Source: Lutraria lutraria
Taxonomy: Eukaryota > Mollusca > Bivalvia > Venerida > Mactridae
Assembly: GCA_964023205.1 (NCBI GenBank)
Contig: OZ026840.1
Coordinates: 11,952,603 to 12,016,602, forward strand
Direction of reading: 5' to 3'
Length of the DNA stretch: 64,000 nt
Below the pieces are notes generated by a model, which worked only from the letters and a program-made list of their open reading frames with translations, was not told where the DNA came from and searched no databases. Each line of letters opens with the position of its first letter. Within the stretch, counting starts at the first letter, position 1. This document shows positions 12,201 to 24,200 of the stretch, one piece after another. The position numbers and the translations under genes are program-made.

Positions 12201-15200
12201 TAAATACAGTCAAGCCTTAGAATATTAAGGCGACCCTTAGGAATGACAGAATGTGGACTTAATGACAGATGACTTTTATTTGGAGGTCATTTTATCTAAA
12301 TAATCAATGCCGGCTTTTAGCTCACATGAGCATTTGTGCTCAGGGTGAGTTTTTGTGATCAGTCTTCGTCCGGCGTTGTGCCTTGTCAAACTTTTACCTT
12401 GTGAACACACTAGGGGCTACATTTTTAGCTCAATTTTAGCAAAACTGGGTTAGAATGTAAATATTGACAAAATCTCGGATGAGTTGATATTGGGCGATTT
12501 TGGGTGAAAAACAAGGTCACCAGGGCCAGAATAAGGGAAAACCTTGTGAACACTTTAGAAATCACTGTTTTGATTGGATCTTCATGAAACTTTGTCAGAA
12601 TGTTTATTTTAATAATATGTAGGTCAAGTTTGATAATGGGTAATTTCTGTAGTAAAATTAGGTCACTAGGGCAAATTGTTGGAAAACCTTGTGAACACTC
12701 TAGAAGTCACTGTTTTGATTGGATGATCATGAAACAACCTTGTCAGAATGTTTGTCTTTAAAATATCTTGGACGAGTTCAAACATGGGTCATCTTGGGTC
12801 AAAAACTAGGTCGCTAGGTCAAATGTTATGAAAAACGATGTTAACACTGTAGATTTCACAGCTTTAATTGGCTCTTCACCAAACTTTATTAAATTGTTTG
12901 TTTTAATGATATTACCGTTAAGTACAAATATGGGTCATCTGGGGTCAATAACTTGGTCACCAGGTCAAATCTTAGGAAAACTTTGTTAACACTGTAGATG
13001 TCACAGTTTTGTTTGGATCTTCATCAAACCTTGTCAAAATGTTTACCTCAATGATATGTAAGACAAATTTGAACATAGGTCATCTGGGGTCAAAACTAGG
13101 TCACAAGGTTAAATCTCTGGAAAACCTTGTCTATGCTGTAGTTTTCATGGTTATGATTGGATCTTCACCAAATCTTGTCAGAATGTTAATGTCTCATTTA
13201 TATGTAGGACAAGTTCTAACATGGGTCATCTGGGGTCAAAATCTAGGTCACTGGTTCAAAACAAAGTTTTAATGAGTGAACAGTGATTGTCATGTAACGC
13301 TTTAGATGTCACAGTTTTGATTGGATCTTCACCAAACCTTGTCAGAACGTTTGCCTCAATGATAGGTGTGTCAAGGTCGAAGATGGGTCAGCCAGGGTCA
13401 AAAACTAGGTCACCAGGTCAAATCTTAGGTAAAAACCTTGTTAAAGCTCTAGATGTCACGGTTTTGATTGGATCTTTGTCAAACCTTGTCAGATTGTTTG
13501 TCTTAATGATATTAAGGACAAGTTCAAATATGAGTCACCTAGGGTCAAAACTTGGTGACGAGGTCAAATCTTAGGAAAATCTTACTAACACTGTAGATGT
13601 CAAATTTTGATTGGATCTTCCCCAAACCTTGCCAGAGTTTTTGTCTTAATGATATGTAAGACAACTTCGAACATTGGTCATCTGGGGTCAAAAACTTATT
13701 CACGAGGTCAAATCATAAGAAAACTTTGTCTATACTGTAGTTTTCATGGTTTTGATTGGATCTTCACCAAACCTTGTCAGAATGTTTGTCTTATTTATAT
13801 GTAGGTCAAGTTTTATCATGGGTCATATGGGGTCAAAAACTAGGTCACAGGTTCAAAACAATGTTGTGATGAGTAAACAATGATTGTCATGTGAGCAATA
13901 TAGGACCACTTTGGCCCTCTTGTTTAAAAAGCCATTAATTCTCAGGTTGGAGTATAATTTATTTCATAACCAAATCTACCACCACTCTAGTGGCCCTTAA
14001 TTCATAGGTGGCCATTATTCTCTTGTCTCCCTTATTGACAGGTGACCATTATACCCTTGTCTCCCTTATTCATAGGTGACCATTATACCCTTGTGGCCCT
14101 TATTCATAGGTGACCGTTATACCCTTATGGCCCTTATTCATAGGTGACCATTATATCCTTGTGGCCCTTATTCATAGGTGACCATTATACCCTTGTCTCC
14201 CTTATTGACAGGTGACCATTATACCCTTGTCTCCCTTATTGACAGGTGACCATTATACACTTGTTGCCCTTATTCATAGGTGACCGTTATACACTTGTTG
14301 CCCTTATTCATTGGCGACCATTATACACTTGTTGCCCTTATTCATTGGCGACCATTATACACTTGTTGCCCTTATTCATAGGTGACCATTATACACTTCT
14401 TGCCCTTATTCATAGGTGACTGTTATACCCTTGTTGCTCTTATTCGTAGGTGACCATTATACACTTGTTGCCCTTATTCATAGGTGACCATTATACACTT
14501 GTTGCCCTTATTCATAGGTGACTGTTATACCCTTGTTGCTCTTATTCATAGGTGACTATTATACACTTGTTGCCCTTATTCATAGGTGACTGTTATATCC
14601 TTGTTGCCCTTATTCATAGGTGACCATTATACACTTGTTGCCTTTATTCATAGGTGACTGTTATATCCTTGTTGCCCTTATTCATAGGTGACCATTATAC
14701 ACTTGTTGCCCTTATTCATAGGTGACTGTTATATCCTTGTTGCCCTTATTCATAGGTGACTGTTATACCCTTGTTGCCCTTATTCATAGGTGACCATTAT
14801 ACACTTGTTGCCCTTATTCATAGGTGACTGTTATATCCTTGTTGCCCTTATTCATAGGTGACTGTTATATCCTTGTTGCCCTTATTCATAGGTGACTGTT
14901 ATATCCTTGTTGCTCTTATTCATAGGTGACCATTATACACTTGTTGCCCTTATTCATAGGTGACCATTATGCACTTGTTGCCCTTATTCATAGGTGACTG
15001 TTATACCCTTGTTGCTCTTATTCATAGGTGACCATTATACACTTGTTGCCCTTATTCATAGGTGACTGTTATACCCTTGTGGCTCTTATTCATAGGTGAC
15101 AATTATATCCTTGTGGCCAATATTCATAGGTGACCATTATATCCTTGTCTCCCGTATTCATAGGTGACCATTATATCCTTGTCTCCCTTATTCATAGGTG

Positions 15201-18200
15201 ACCATTATACCCTTGTCTCCCTTATTCATAGGTAGCCATTATACCCTTGTGGCCCTTATTCATAGGTGACCATTATATCATTGTCTTCCTTCTTCATAGG
15301 TGACCATTATACCCTTGTCTCCCTTATTCATAGGTGACCATTATACCCTTGTCTCCCTTATTCATAGGTGACCATTATACCCTTGTCTCCCTTATTCATT
15401 GGCGACCATTATATCCTTGTCTCCCTTATTCATAGGTGACCATTATACCCTTGTCTCCCTTATTCATAGGTGACCATTATATCCTTGTCTCCCGTATTCG
15501 TAGGTGACCATTATATCCTTGTCTCCCTTATTCATAGGTGACCATTATACCCTTGTCTCCCTTATTCATTGGCGACCATTATACCCTTGTCTCCCGTATT
15601 CGTAGGTGACCATTATATCCTTGTCTCCCTTATTCATAGGTGACCATTATATCCTTGTCTCCCGTATTCGTAGGTGACCATTATATCCTTGTCTCCCTTA
15701 TTCATAGGTGACCATTATACCCTTGTCTCCCGTATTCGTAGGTGACCATTATATCCTTGTCTCCCTTATTCATAGGTGACCATTATATCCTTGTCTCCCG
15801 TATTCGTAGGTGACCATTATATCCTTGTCTCCCTTATTCATAGGTGACCATTATACCCTTGTCTCCCCTATTCATAGGTGACCATTATACCCTTGTCTCC
15901 CTTATTCATAGGTGACCATTATATCCTTGTCTCCCGTATTCGTAGGTGACCATTATATCCTTGTCTCTCTTATTCATAGGTGACCATTATACCCTTGTCT
16001 CCCTTATTCATTGGCGACCATTATATCCTTGTCTCCCATATTCGTAGGTGACCATTATATCCTTGTCTCTCTTATTCATAGGTGACCAAAATATATCCTT
16101 GTCTCCCTTATTCATAAGTGGTCCTTATTTTTCAATGGCTCTAATTCATAGGTGGCCATTAATTCAGGTTTTACTGTTATTGTAAAATTTCATTTATTTC
16201 TTAACCTGATTTGTTTCTTTGACTCTGATATGCCACCATTTGGGAGTGATATATCTCTGGTTTTTTGTGATGTATGGTCTGTTTTTTGACAGAAATTTGT
16301 TCTTGTGATATTTATTTAGCTTGTAAATCTCTAATCTACTACATGATTCTGACTTATTGAATGTGAGTTTCGATTTATGATCATTCAATCTTGATAATGT
16401 GGTTTTCTCTTCATTTCTGTAAAATTATCTTAGAGCTGTCTACTAGATCTTGTATTTAGGTCGTCATTTTAAAGCCTGTCTGGGCTGAACAAATTTAAGG
16501 GCCTCATAAGACAATATATGTTGCCTTAATGCTTATAGTTTATACAAAGTATATTTGGTCTTAAGTATCAGGAAATGGGTTTATTAGAGTGGCCTGTAGT
16601 CTTAGGTGTTTTTAGGTATTTTTTTTTGCTGTCTGTTCTGTCATAAATGAGACTATAATATCTTAATTAAAATGAGTGTTGAGTATGTCTGAAGCTAGGA
16701 TGTTCCTTAACTGGTTCATTTTGAAAAAGTTCAACCTCATTTATTCAAAATTGCACATGTACCTTAATAGAACAAGAGGTGAACTGGCTGCCGAATATAA
16801 ATGATATATCTTTGAAAAATTGTGTTATTTAATTAATTTTTTTATCTGTTGTTTAAAAACCCATTCAACAGCTACGGTCATTTTACTGCCACTAACAGAG
16901 AGGGAAGATAAGGTAAGGCTCAGTAATTGGGATAGGAGCACTGAGAAGGCCTCCTTGAGAAATTTGAAAGGCAGAGCTGAGAATCCATGGCCTTTAATTA
17001 ATGGTTCAGCATGTTACCACTGGACCACTGATCACCCTTGAAAAATGATGTTAACTAAACTCATTGTAATGAAAACAAGTTTGAACAAATGAGGTATAAC
17101 TGAATGTTTATATACATATTCTCTTATGTTACAGGAGCAAGCTATGTGTATAGTTCGTACTATAGGCCAGGCTTTCGAGGTTTGTCACAAACTGAGTATG
17201 GTACAACATGTGTCCTTACATGAGGATTCTACGCAGAAAAATAACAAAGATTGCATGGATTCAGATATTCCATCACCTAAATGTGAGTACAGTGAAACCT
17301 CACTAAATGCATTGATATTAAACATTTTTAGCTAGGCTGTTTTTGAAGAAAAGGTCCAGCTATTGTGATCACTGCGGTGTCTGTGACAGCATCTACATCT
17401 GTGACAGCATCTACATCTGTGACAGCATCTACATCTGTGCAATTTCTTTAATGTAGCTCATAACTAAGAAACAATAAGAGGTAGCAACATGAAATTTTAT
17501 AATAGATGGATAGATCTCACCACTTGTGGCACTCTTGTTTTAAGAACAGAATTAATCTGTAAGCATATAATAATAAATGTCTTATTTTCTATCATTATGT
17601 AGGACTTGTTTTTGGAAAGAATCATTTTCTAAGCTAGCAGATTTAATATTGTCAAGGTTGCTTAGTATTGTTCCCAGTGTATTTATTTTGAACGAAGGTA
17701 TCAGTAATGTTTTATTGCAAAATGATCTCATGTTAGTGTAGCTTAAATTGATTCTGAACTTTATGTTGAATTCTGTATGCAAATTGAGTCGAATTTTTTT
17801 AGCTGCTGTAATACTTATTTCCATATTTGAATACTAAAAACAAATCAGAGAATGTTTGGTTACTTTGAGATTAACATGTTTCGTGTGCTGTATTCGTCTC
17901 TTAGGCCCGATGTATATTCTCATTTCGTGCTGAATTGTCAGAAAGAGATAAGGAACTAAAATGTCTATTGATTGAGGGATTTCCCTGGTTACCAGCCACT
18001 GATGTATGCTGTTCTTATGTGGAAATGTTAGACTGTGTTTGTTTAATGACCTCTTGTCTCTACATTATACATCTTTGAGTTATTTAATACATCTTTGAGT
18101 TTCTTTGATACTTTTTATTACTGAAGAGCTAGAAATATCAGATGAATTGCCGTTTTTGATGAGGTTCTGTCATGGAAATTGTCTACGATATAACAAATGA

Positions 18201-21200
18201 AAAAGACATTATATTTCATGTAATGGCTTGCAGTGTAATTGTAGATATTAGTGCTGTTTGGTTTTATGATAGTTGCCATAATTTTATGATTTTGAAAGCC
18301 ATGGAAGATGTAACTATTCTCAGCTTTTTGGTATATTACACGAAACCTTTTAGGATTTCTCTTCATGGAAAAACAATAAAAGTTAAATGTATATGAATTA
18401 TTCCGGCTTAGTGTTCAGTCTTTATGATGCAGTTAAACCTGTGTTAGCAGTCACCTCCATATAAGGCTATCCTTTGAAAACAGGCCATTCTTTAAAAAAA
18501 AGCGCCATTGATTATTTAGAACAAAATTACCTCCAAATAAAGGCTGTTTGTCAATAAAGACCGCATTATGTCTCTCCTGAGTGTGGCCTTTGTTCACAGA
18601 TTTGACTGTAGCTGAATGATAAGTTGTTCAGATTCTTATTCTGACTTTCTGGGTTGGCCCCTAAATCATAGGTGTCTGTTTTTGTTCATGTTCTTCTTAC
18701 TCTAAAGGAGATTTCTGAGGGAAAAAACTTTTTAAAAAATATAATAGATTTCTCAGATTTAAATTGTTTATGTCTGTATTAGTGTGTAGAATTTTATTGT
18801 GAGCTTGAAAAATGATTTCCAATGTTTTAGGAGACAAATCTCGTTGATTCAAAAATTAACCTTCTATCTCCAGGGCTGTGACACTATCAAACATGTCTGA
18901 TTATCCCTGACAGCCAATTATCTATAAATCACTTGTGATTCCTGCCTTAATTTGTTGATTTCCCCTTTATGGAGATAATTTAATGACAGACATTAGGCTG
19001 TATAAATGCGTTATTAGTAGGATTTCAGCTGGTTATCTATAATAATATATGATTCAGGCTGGTATTTCTGTCAGGCTTGCTATAATCGTCTGTATCATTC
19101 GGCTCATTTAGCCGTAATCTGCTGTCTATCTGATTATTACATCTGTAGAAAACATGGAGGTATACTGTACATTAAATCATACTCATTTCCTTAGTCTAAT
19201 CAGCAAAGCCTAATTATATTTGCTACTTTTATTGATTCAGATAATGAACTTTGTCAATATTATTCAAATGCGGTGACCAAAGGTAATGGAAACAGTGATC
19301 TCACTCTTGTGACTTGTGGGAGATTTTTTTTATCAACATTTTTTGTATGGTCCTATATGTTGGATGGATCTTGGGGGGAAGGTGGGAATTTGTGCCCGGC
19401 CCCACCATTCCAAATAGCGGAAGTGTTAGCCCTGTCCAATTCAGTCCTTCTGTTCAAATTTTGGTTTTTGAGCATTAATTCAAGAAATATATGATAGTTT
19501 GGTATTATATTTTACATGAAGATGTATAATAATAAAATACAGGTTATGTATCATTTGCATCACAATTTTCACAGGAGTTGTAACCGTTTTAGCTTTAAGG
19601 TGACCATGCATGTATCATGTTTCCTTGGGATTTAACAGCGGTTTAGAAAAAGAGTCTGGAGCAATGTGCCAGCCTTAATGTTTAATCTCAAATAATTAAG
19701 AAATAAAACTAGATAATTGTTGAAAGATTAAAAGAAGAAAGTGACATTTTTCTAGCTATACCAGTGGAAGCCCAGCGATCAAATGAAGATTATAAGAAAA
19801 GAAAGAAATATTTGGTTTCCATGGAAACATAAAAAGAATGTAAGACATATTTTGAGATGAATTATTCTTTATTCTATGGTTTATAATTACAGATGCTGGA
19901 AGTGATTGTGATGAGAAATCTTCTCTACATAAATCTAACAAGGATGGAAGTATATCATCAAAAGGTCAGAGGTCGTTATCTGACTTGACCTTGAAGCAAA
20001 GTCAACAACTTATGGTCAAATTACCAGCTATGGTAATAACTTTTGTATTGGAGGATTAAGAAATTCAGAAATAAAAAAGAAATTAAGTTATGTTGTCTTG
20101 TAGGTTTGAACATATCTTCTTGACGCTGGGCACAAGAACCCTATTCCTTGCTTTTGTACTTTTTGCGTTATTGCCCTTTGATTAACAGTGGTATTGAAAT
20201 TTTGTCTCGGGCATAACTCTACAATGAATGAAGTCGGTTTATTAAAATTAAGTATGTTTGTAGATGGCAATGAAGGGTAATTTGTTATTTAGTGCTTTTT
20301 AAGAGGAATAGATATTCCTCCCTTGATATCTTTTCGGCGGAGGATTTGGCAGTCAGTGACTGCTTCTTGTCTGCTGATTTGGCAGTCAGTGACTGCTTCT
20401 TGTCTGCTGATTTGGCAGTCAGTGACTGCTTCTTGTCTGCTGATTTGGCAGTCAGTGACTGCTTCTTGTCTGCTGATTTGGCAGTCAGTGACTGCTTCTT
20501 GTCTTCCAATTTGGCAGTGACTGTCAGTGACTTCTTGTCTGCCGATTTGGCAGTCAGTGACTGCTTCTTGTCTGCTGATTTGGCAGTCAGTGACGGCTTC
20601 TTGTCTGCTGATTTGGCAGTCAGTGACTGCTTCTTGTCTGCTGATTTGGCAGTCAGTGACTGCTTCTTGTCTGCTGATTTGGCAGTCAGTGACTGCTTCT
20701 TGTCTGCTGATTTGGCAGTCAGTGACGGCTTCTTGTCTTCCAATTTGGCAGTGACTGTCAGTGACTTCTTGTCTGCCGATTTGGCAGTCAGTGACTGCTT
20801 CTTGTCTGCTGATTTGGCAGTCAGTGACGGCTTCTTGTCTGCTGATTTGGCAGTCAGTGACTGCTTCTTGTCTGCTGATTTGGCAGTCAGTGACTTCTTT
20901 TTGTCTACCGATTTGACAGTCAGTGACTGCTTCTTGTCTGCGGATTTGGCAGTCAGTGACTGCTTCCTGTCTGCCAATTTGGCAGTCAGTGACTGCTTTT
21001 TGTCTGCTGATTTGGCAGTCAGTGACTGCTTCTTGTCTGCCGATTTGGCAGTCAGTGACTGCTTCTGGTCTGCCAATTTGGCAGTGACTGTCAGTGACTT
21101 CTTGTCTGCCGATTTGGCAGTCAGTGACGGCTTCTTGTCTGCTGATTTGGCAGTCTGTGACTGCTTTTTGTCTGCTGATTTGGCAGTCAGTGACTGCTTT

Positions 21201-24200
21201 TTGTCTACCGATTTGGCAGTCTGTGACTGCTTCCTGTCTGCTGATTTGGCAGTCTGTGACTGCTTTTTGTCTGCTGATTTGGCAGTCAGTGACTGCTTTT
21301 TGTCTGCTGATTTGGCAGTCAGTGACTGCTTCTGTTGTTGCTGTTGTCATGACAACATACAATATTGTTTTGTTGATTATTCAGGAACATATAGGAGCAA
21401 CAATCACGTCTCCACTGATGAGTCCAGCCCTTCTGGACGATGATGAGATAGATCCGGATCAACCAATCACATCTCATCAACAAGTACAATTACTACGGCA
21501 ACAAGTGGAACATCAGCATCAACAAACACATGTTGCTGTAGCACAAGTACAGCTACTGAAGGAACAGCTTGCATCAGAAACCGCAGCTAGAATAGAATCT
21601 CAGGTAAATGTTATAAAGATATGTACCGGTAGTAAGAATTGAATATCTGGTAAATGTTATAAAAATCTGTAGCAAGAATTGAATCTCAGGTAAATGTTAT
21701 AAAAATATGCAGCAAGAATCGAATCATAGGTAAATGTTATTAAATATGTAGCATGAATCGAATCTCAGGTAAATGTTATAAAAATATAGGTACCAGATGC
21801 CATGAGTGAAATTTTGAATATTTTTTTTTCCAAAATATTTAACAGCCATCGCCTCCCAAACTGCCACAGTGCCAGTGCCTCTGTGGTAACATTGCAAAAC
21901 CAATTTCAACAAAACGTCGTATCTTTAAATGAGCAAATTAGGATGTACATTGGCAAACATAGTGATTGATTGATACAAGAGTTCACTTAAGGCAGTATTT
22001 GTGTGATGAAATCATTTACTGTACATTTATTGTAATTCTCTCTAAGTGATGTTTACAGAGACATGTCTGGTGTCTGAAGTTCTTATATCTGATTGAATTT
22101 CCCTTGAGATGTCTACAATGTAATTCAATTGTAGAACAGCACCTAAATGACTTTGTGTGTATAGTCAAACCTGTGAACAAAGGCCATCCTTGAGAAAGAG
22201 ATAATGTGACCTTTCTTGACAGGTGGTCTTATTTAGAGGTTATTTTTTCTAAATAATCAATGATGTTTTTTAAAAGATGGCCTTTATTTACAGTGGGACC
22301 TTTATTGGAAGGTAGCTGCTAACACAGGTGTTTCGTTTTTTATCATCAAAAATATTTTGTGCTTTGTGTTAGCGATTTTCACGACATGTAATTACATGTC
22401 TGTCAGAAAATCATTTTGCACATTAAATTTTATGAACACAAAATGCATGGAGTTACAGATTTACAAACATTTCAACACCAATGTGTACACTATGGTAGCG
22501 CTATGTATAGAACGTTTCAACACCAATGTGTACACTACGGTAGTGCTATGTATAAAACTTTTCAACACCAATGTGTACACTACGGTAGTGCTATGTATAG
22601 AACGTATCAACACCAATGTGTACACTACGGTAGCGCTATGTATAGAACGTTTCAACACCAATGTGTACACTACAGTAGCGCTATGTATAGAACGTTTCAA
22701 CACCAATGTGTACACTACAGTAGCGCTATGTATAGAACGTTTCAACACCAATGTGTACACTACAGTAGCGCTATGTATAGAATGTTTCAACACCAATGAG
22801 TACACTACAGTAGCGCTATGTATAGAACGTTTCAACACCAATGTGTACACTACAGTAGCGCTATGTATAGAACGTTTCAACACCAATGTGTACACTATGG
22901 TAGCGCTATGTATAGAATGTTTCAACACCAATGTGTACACTACAGTAGCGCTATGTATAGAACGTTTCAACACCAATGTGTACACTACAGTAGCGCTATG
23001 TATAGAACGTTTCAACACCAATGTGTACACTACAGTAGCGCTATTTATAGAACGTTTCAACACCAATGTGTACACTACAGTAGCGCTATGTATAGAACGT
23101 TTCAACACCAATGTGTACACTATGGTAGCGCTATTTATAGAACGTTTCAACACCAATGTGTACACTACAGTAGCGCTATGTATAGAACGTTTCAACACCA
23201 ATGTGTACACTACGGTTGCGCTATGTATAGAACGTTTCAACACCAATGTGTACACTACGGTTGCGCTATGTATAGAACGTTTCAACACCAATGTGTACAC
23301 TATGGTAGCGCTATGTATAGAACGTTTCAACCCATGTTAATATCTGCTTGTACAGTATTTTGTTTTTATGGTGTTTCAGGCTCGCACACATCAGTTGCTG
23401 ATGCAAAATAGAGATCTTATTGACCAAATGAAGAATATTTTGTGTTGTCTTCAAAAACTGGAAATGCGAGCGAATAACTCACAAGATCCAGAGAACATGT
23501 TAGCACAGGTTGGTTCTTTTAGTACAGAGGTTTACTTAACATATGATATGAATTGTATATGAGGCCATCCTAAAAAAATTGTTTATGGTAACCCTACCTT
23601 CTCACCGAAAAAGATCCCTACCAAACTTTTTTGAGCTCTTTGGTGGATTTTTTAAAAATGAAAATAGCATTCTGACATGTTTTTATGGTTAAATATAAAA
23701 AATAAATTGTAAAAATTATTTCCCATCTACCTACCTACTGAATGTAATCTGGGTAGGATGACCACAAACAAACATTTTTAGCTCATCCGTTCTTTCAAAG
23801 AAAAAGTCGAGCTACTGTGATCACTGCGGCTTCAGCATTTGCATCTGTACACAAACTTTATTGTAGCTCATAACTCAGAATATGTAATAGGTAGCAACAT
23901 GGAACTTCATACTGGTAGATAGATCTCAATGGGGTGGTGAACAGACGAGCATTGGCACTGTTTGCGGCACTCTTGTTAAATGATAGCATGGGTATAGGAA
24001 ATGAAATTTCCAGCTTAGGCCATAGTTAAAATTCATTAAAAATAATGTGTGCTGAGTAATTGCTGTGGACCTCAATTATAGCAGTTACTTCATGTTTAAT
24101 CACCCAAGTTCTCAGTTAGATTTTTTATTATGCATGCTTTTGGAATGCAAATGAGGTTCAGATTAGGTGAAACTTGATTCAGACTGTGTCACATTAGGGT

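Noticed and set aside
13985..16170. CRISPR-like appearance of regularly spaced repeats
   Set aside because: There are no unique spacers; the whole 34-bp unit repeats head to tail, and the sequence is animal with introns.
20285..21443. Open frames of 263-383 codons on both strands ([14 protein letters not shown], [15 protein letters not shown], [15 protein letters not shown] repeats)
   Set aside because: The 33-bp unit is a multiple of three and lacks stops in several frames, so all frames stay open. The array lies inside an intron bounded by good NOS1AP splice sites.
22357..23411. Open frames of 197-327 codons with [19 protein letters not shown] repeats
   Set aside because: Artefact of the 45-bp intronic minisatellite; no non-repeat coding sequence is attached apart from the separate NOS1AP exon at 23380.
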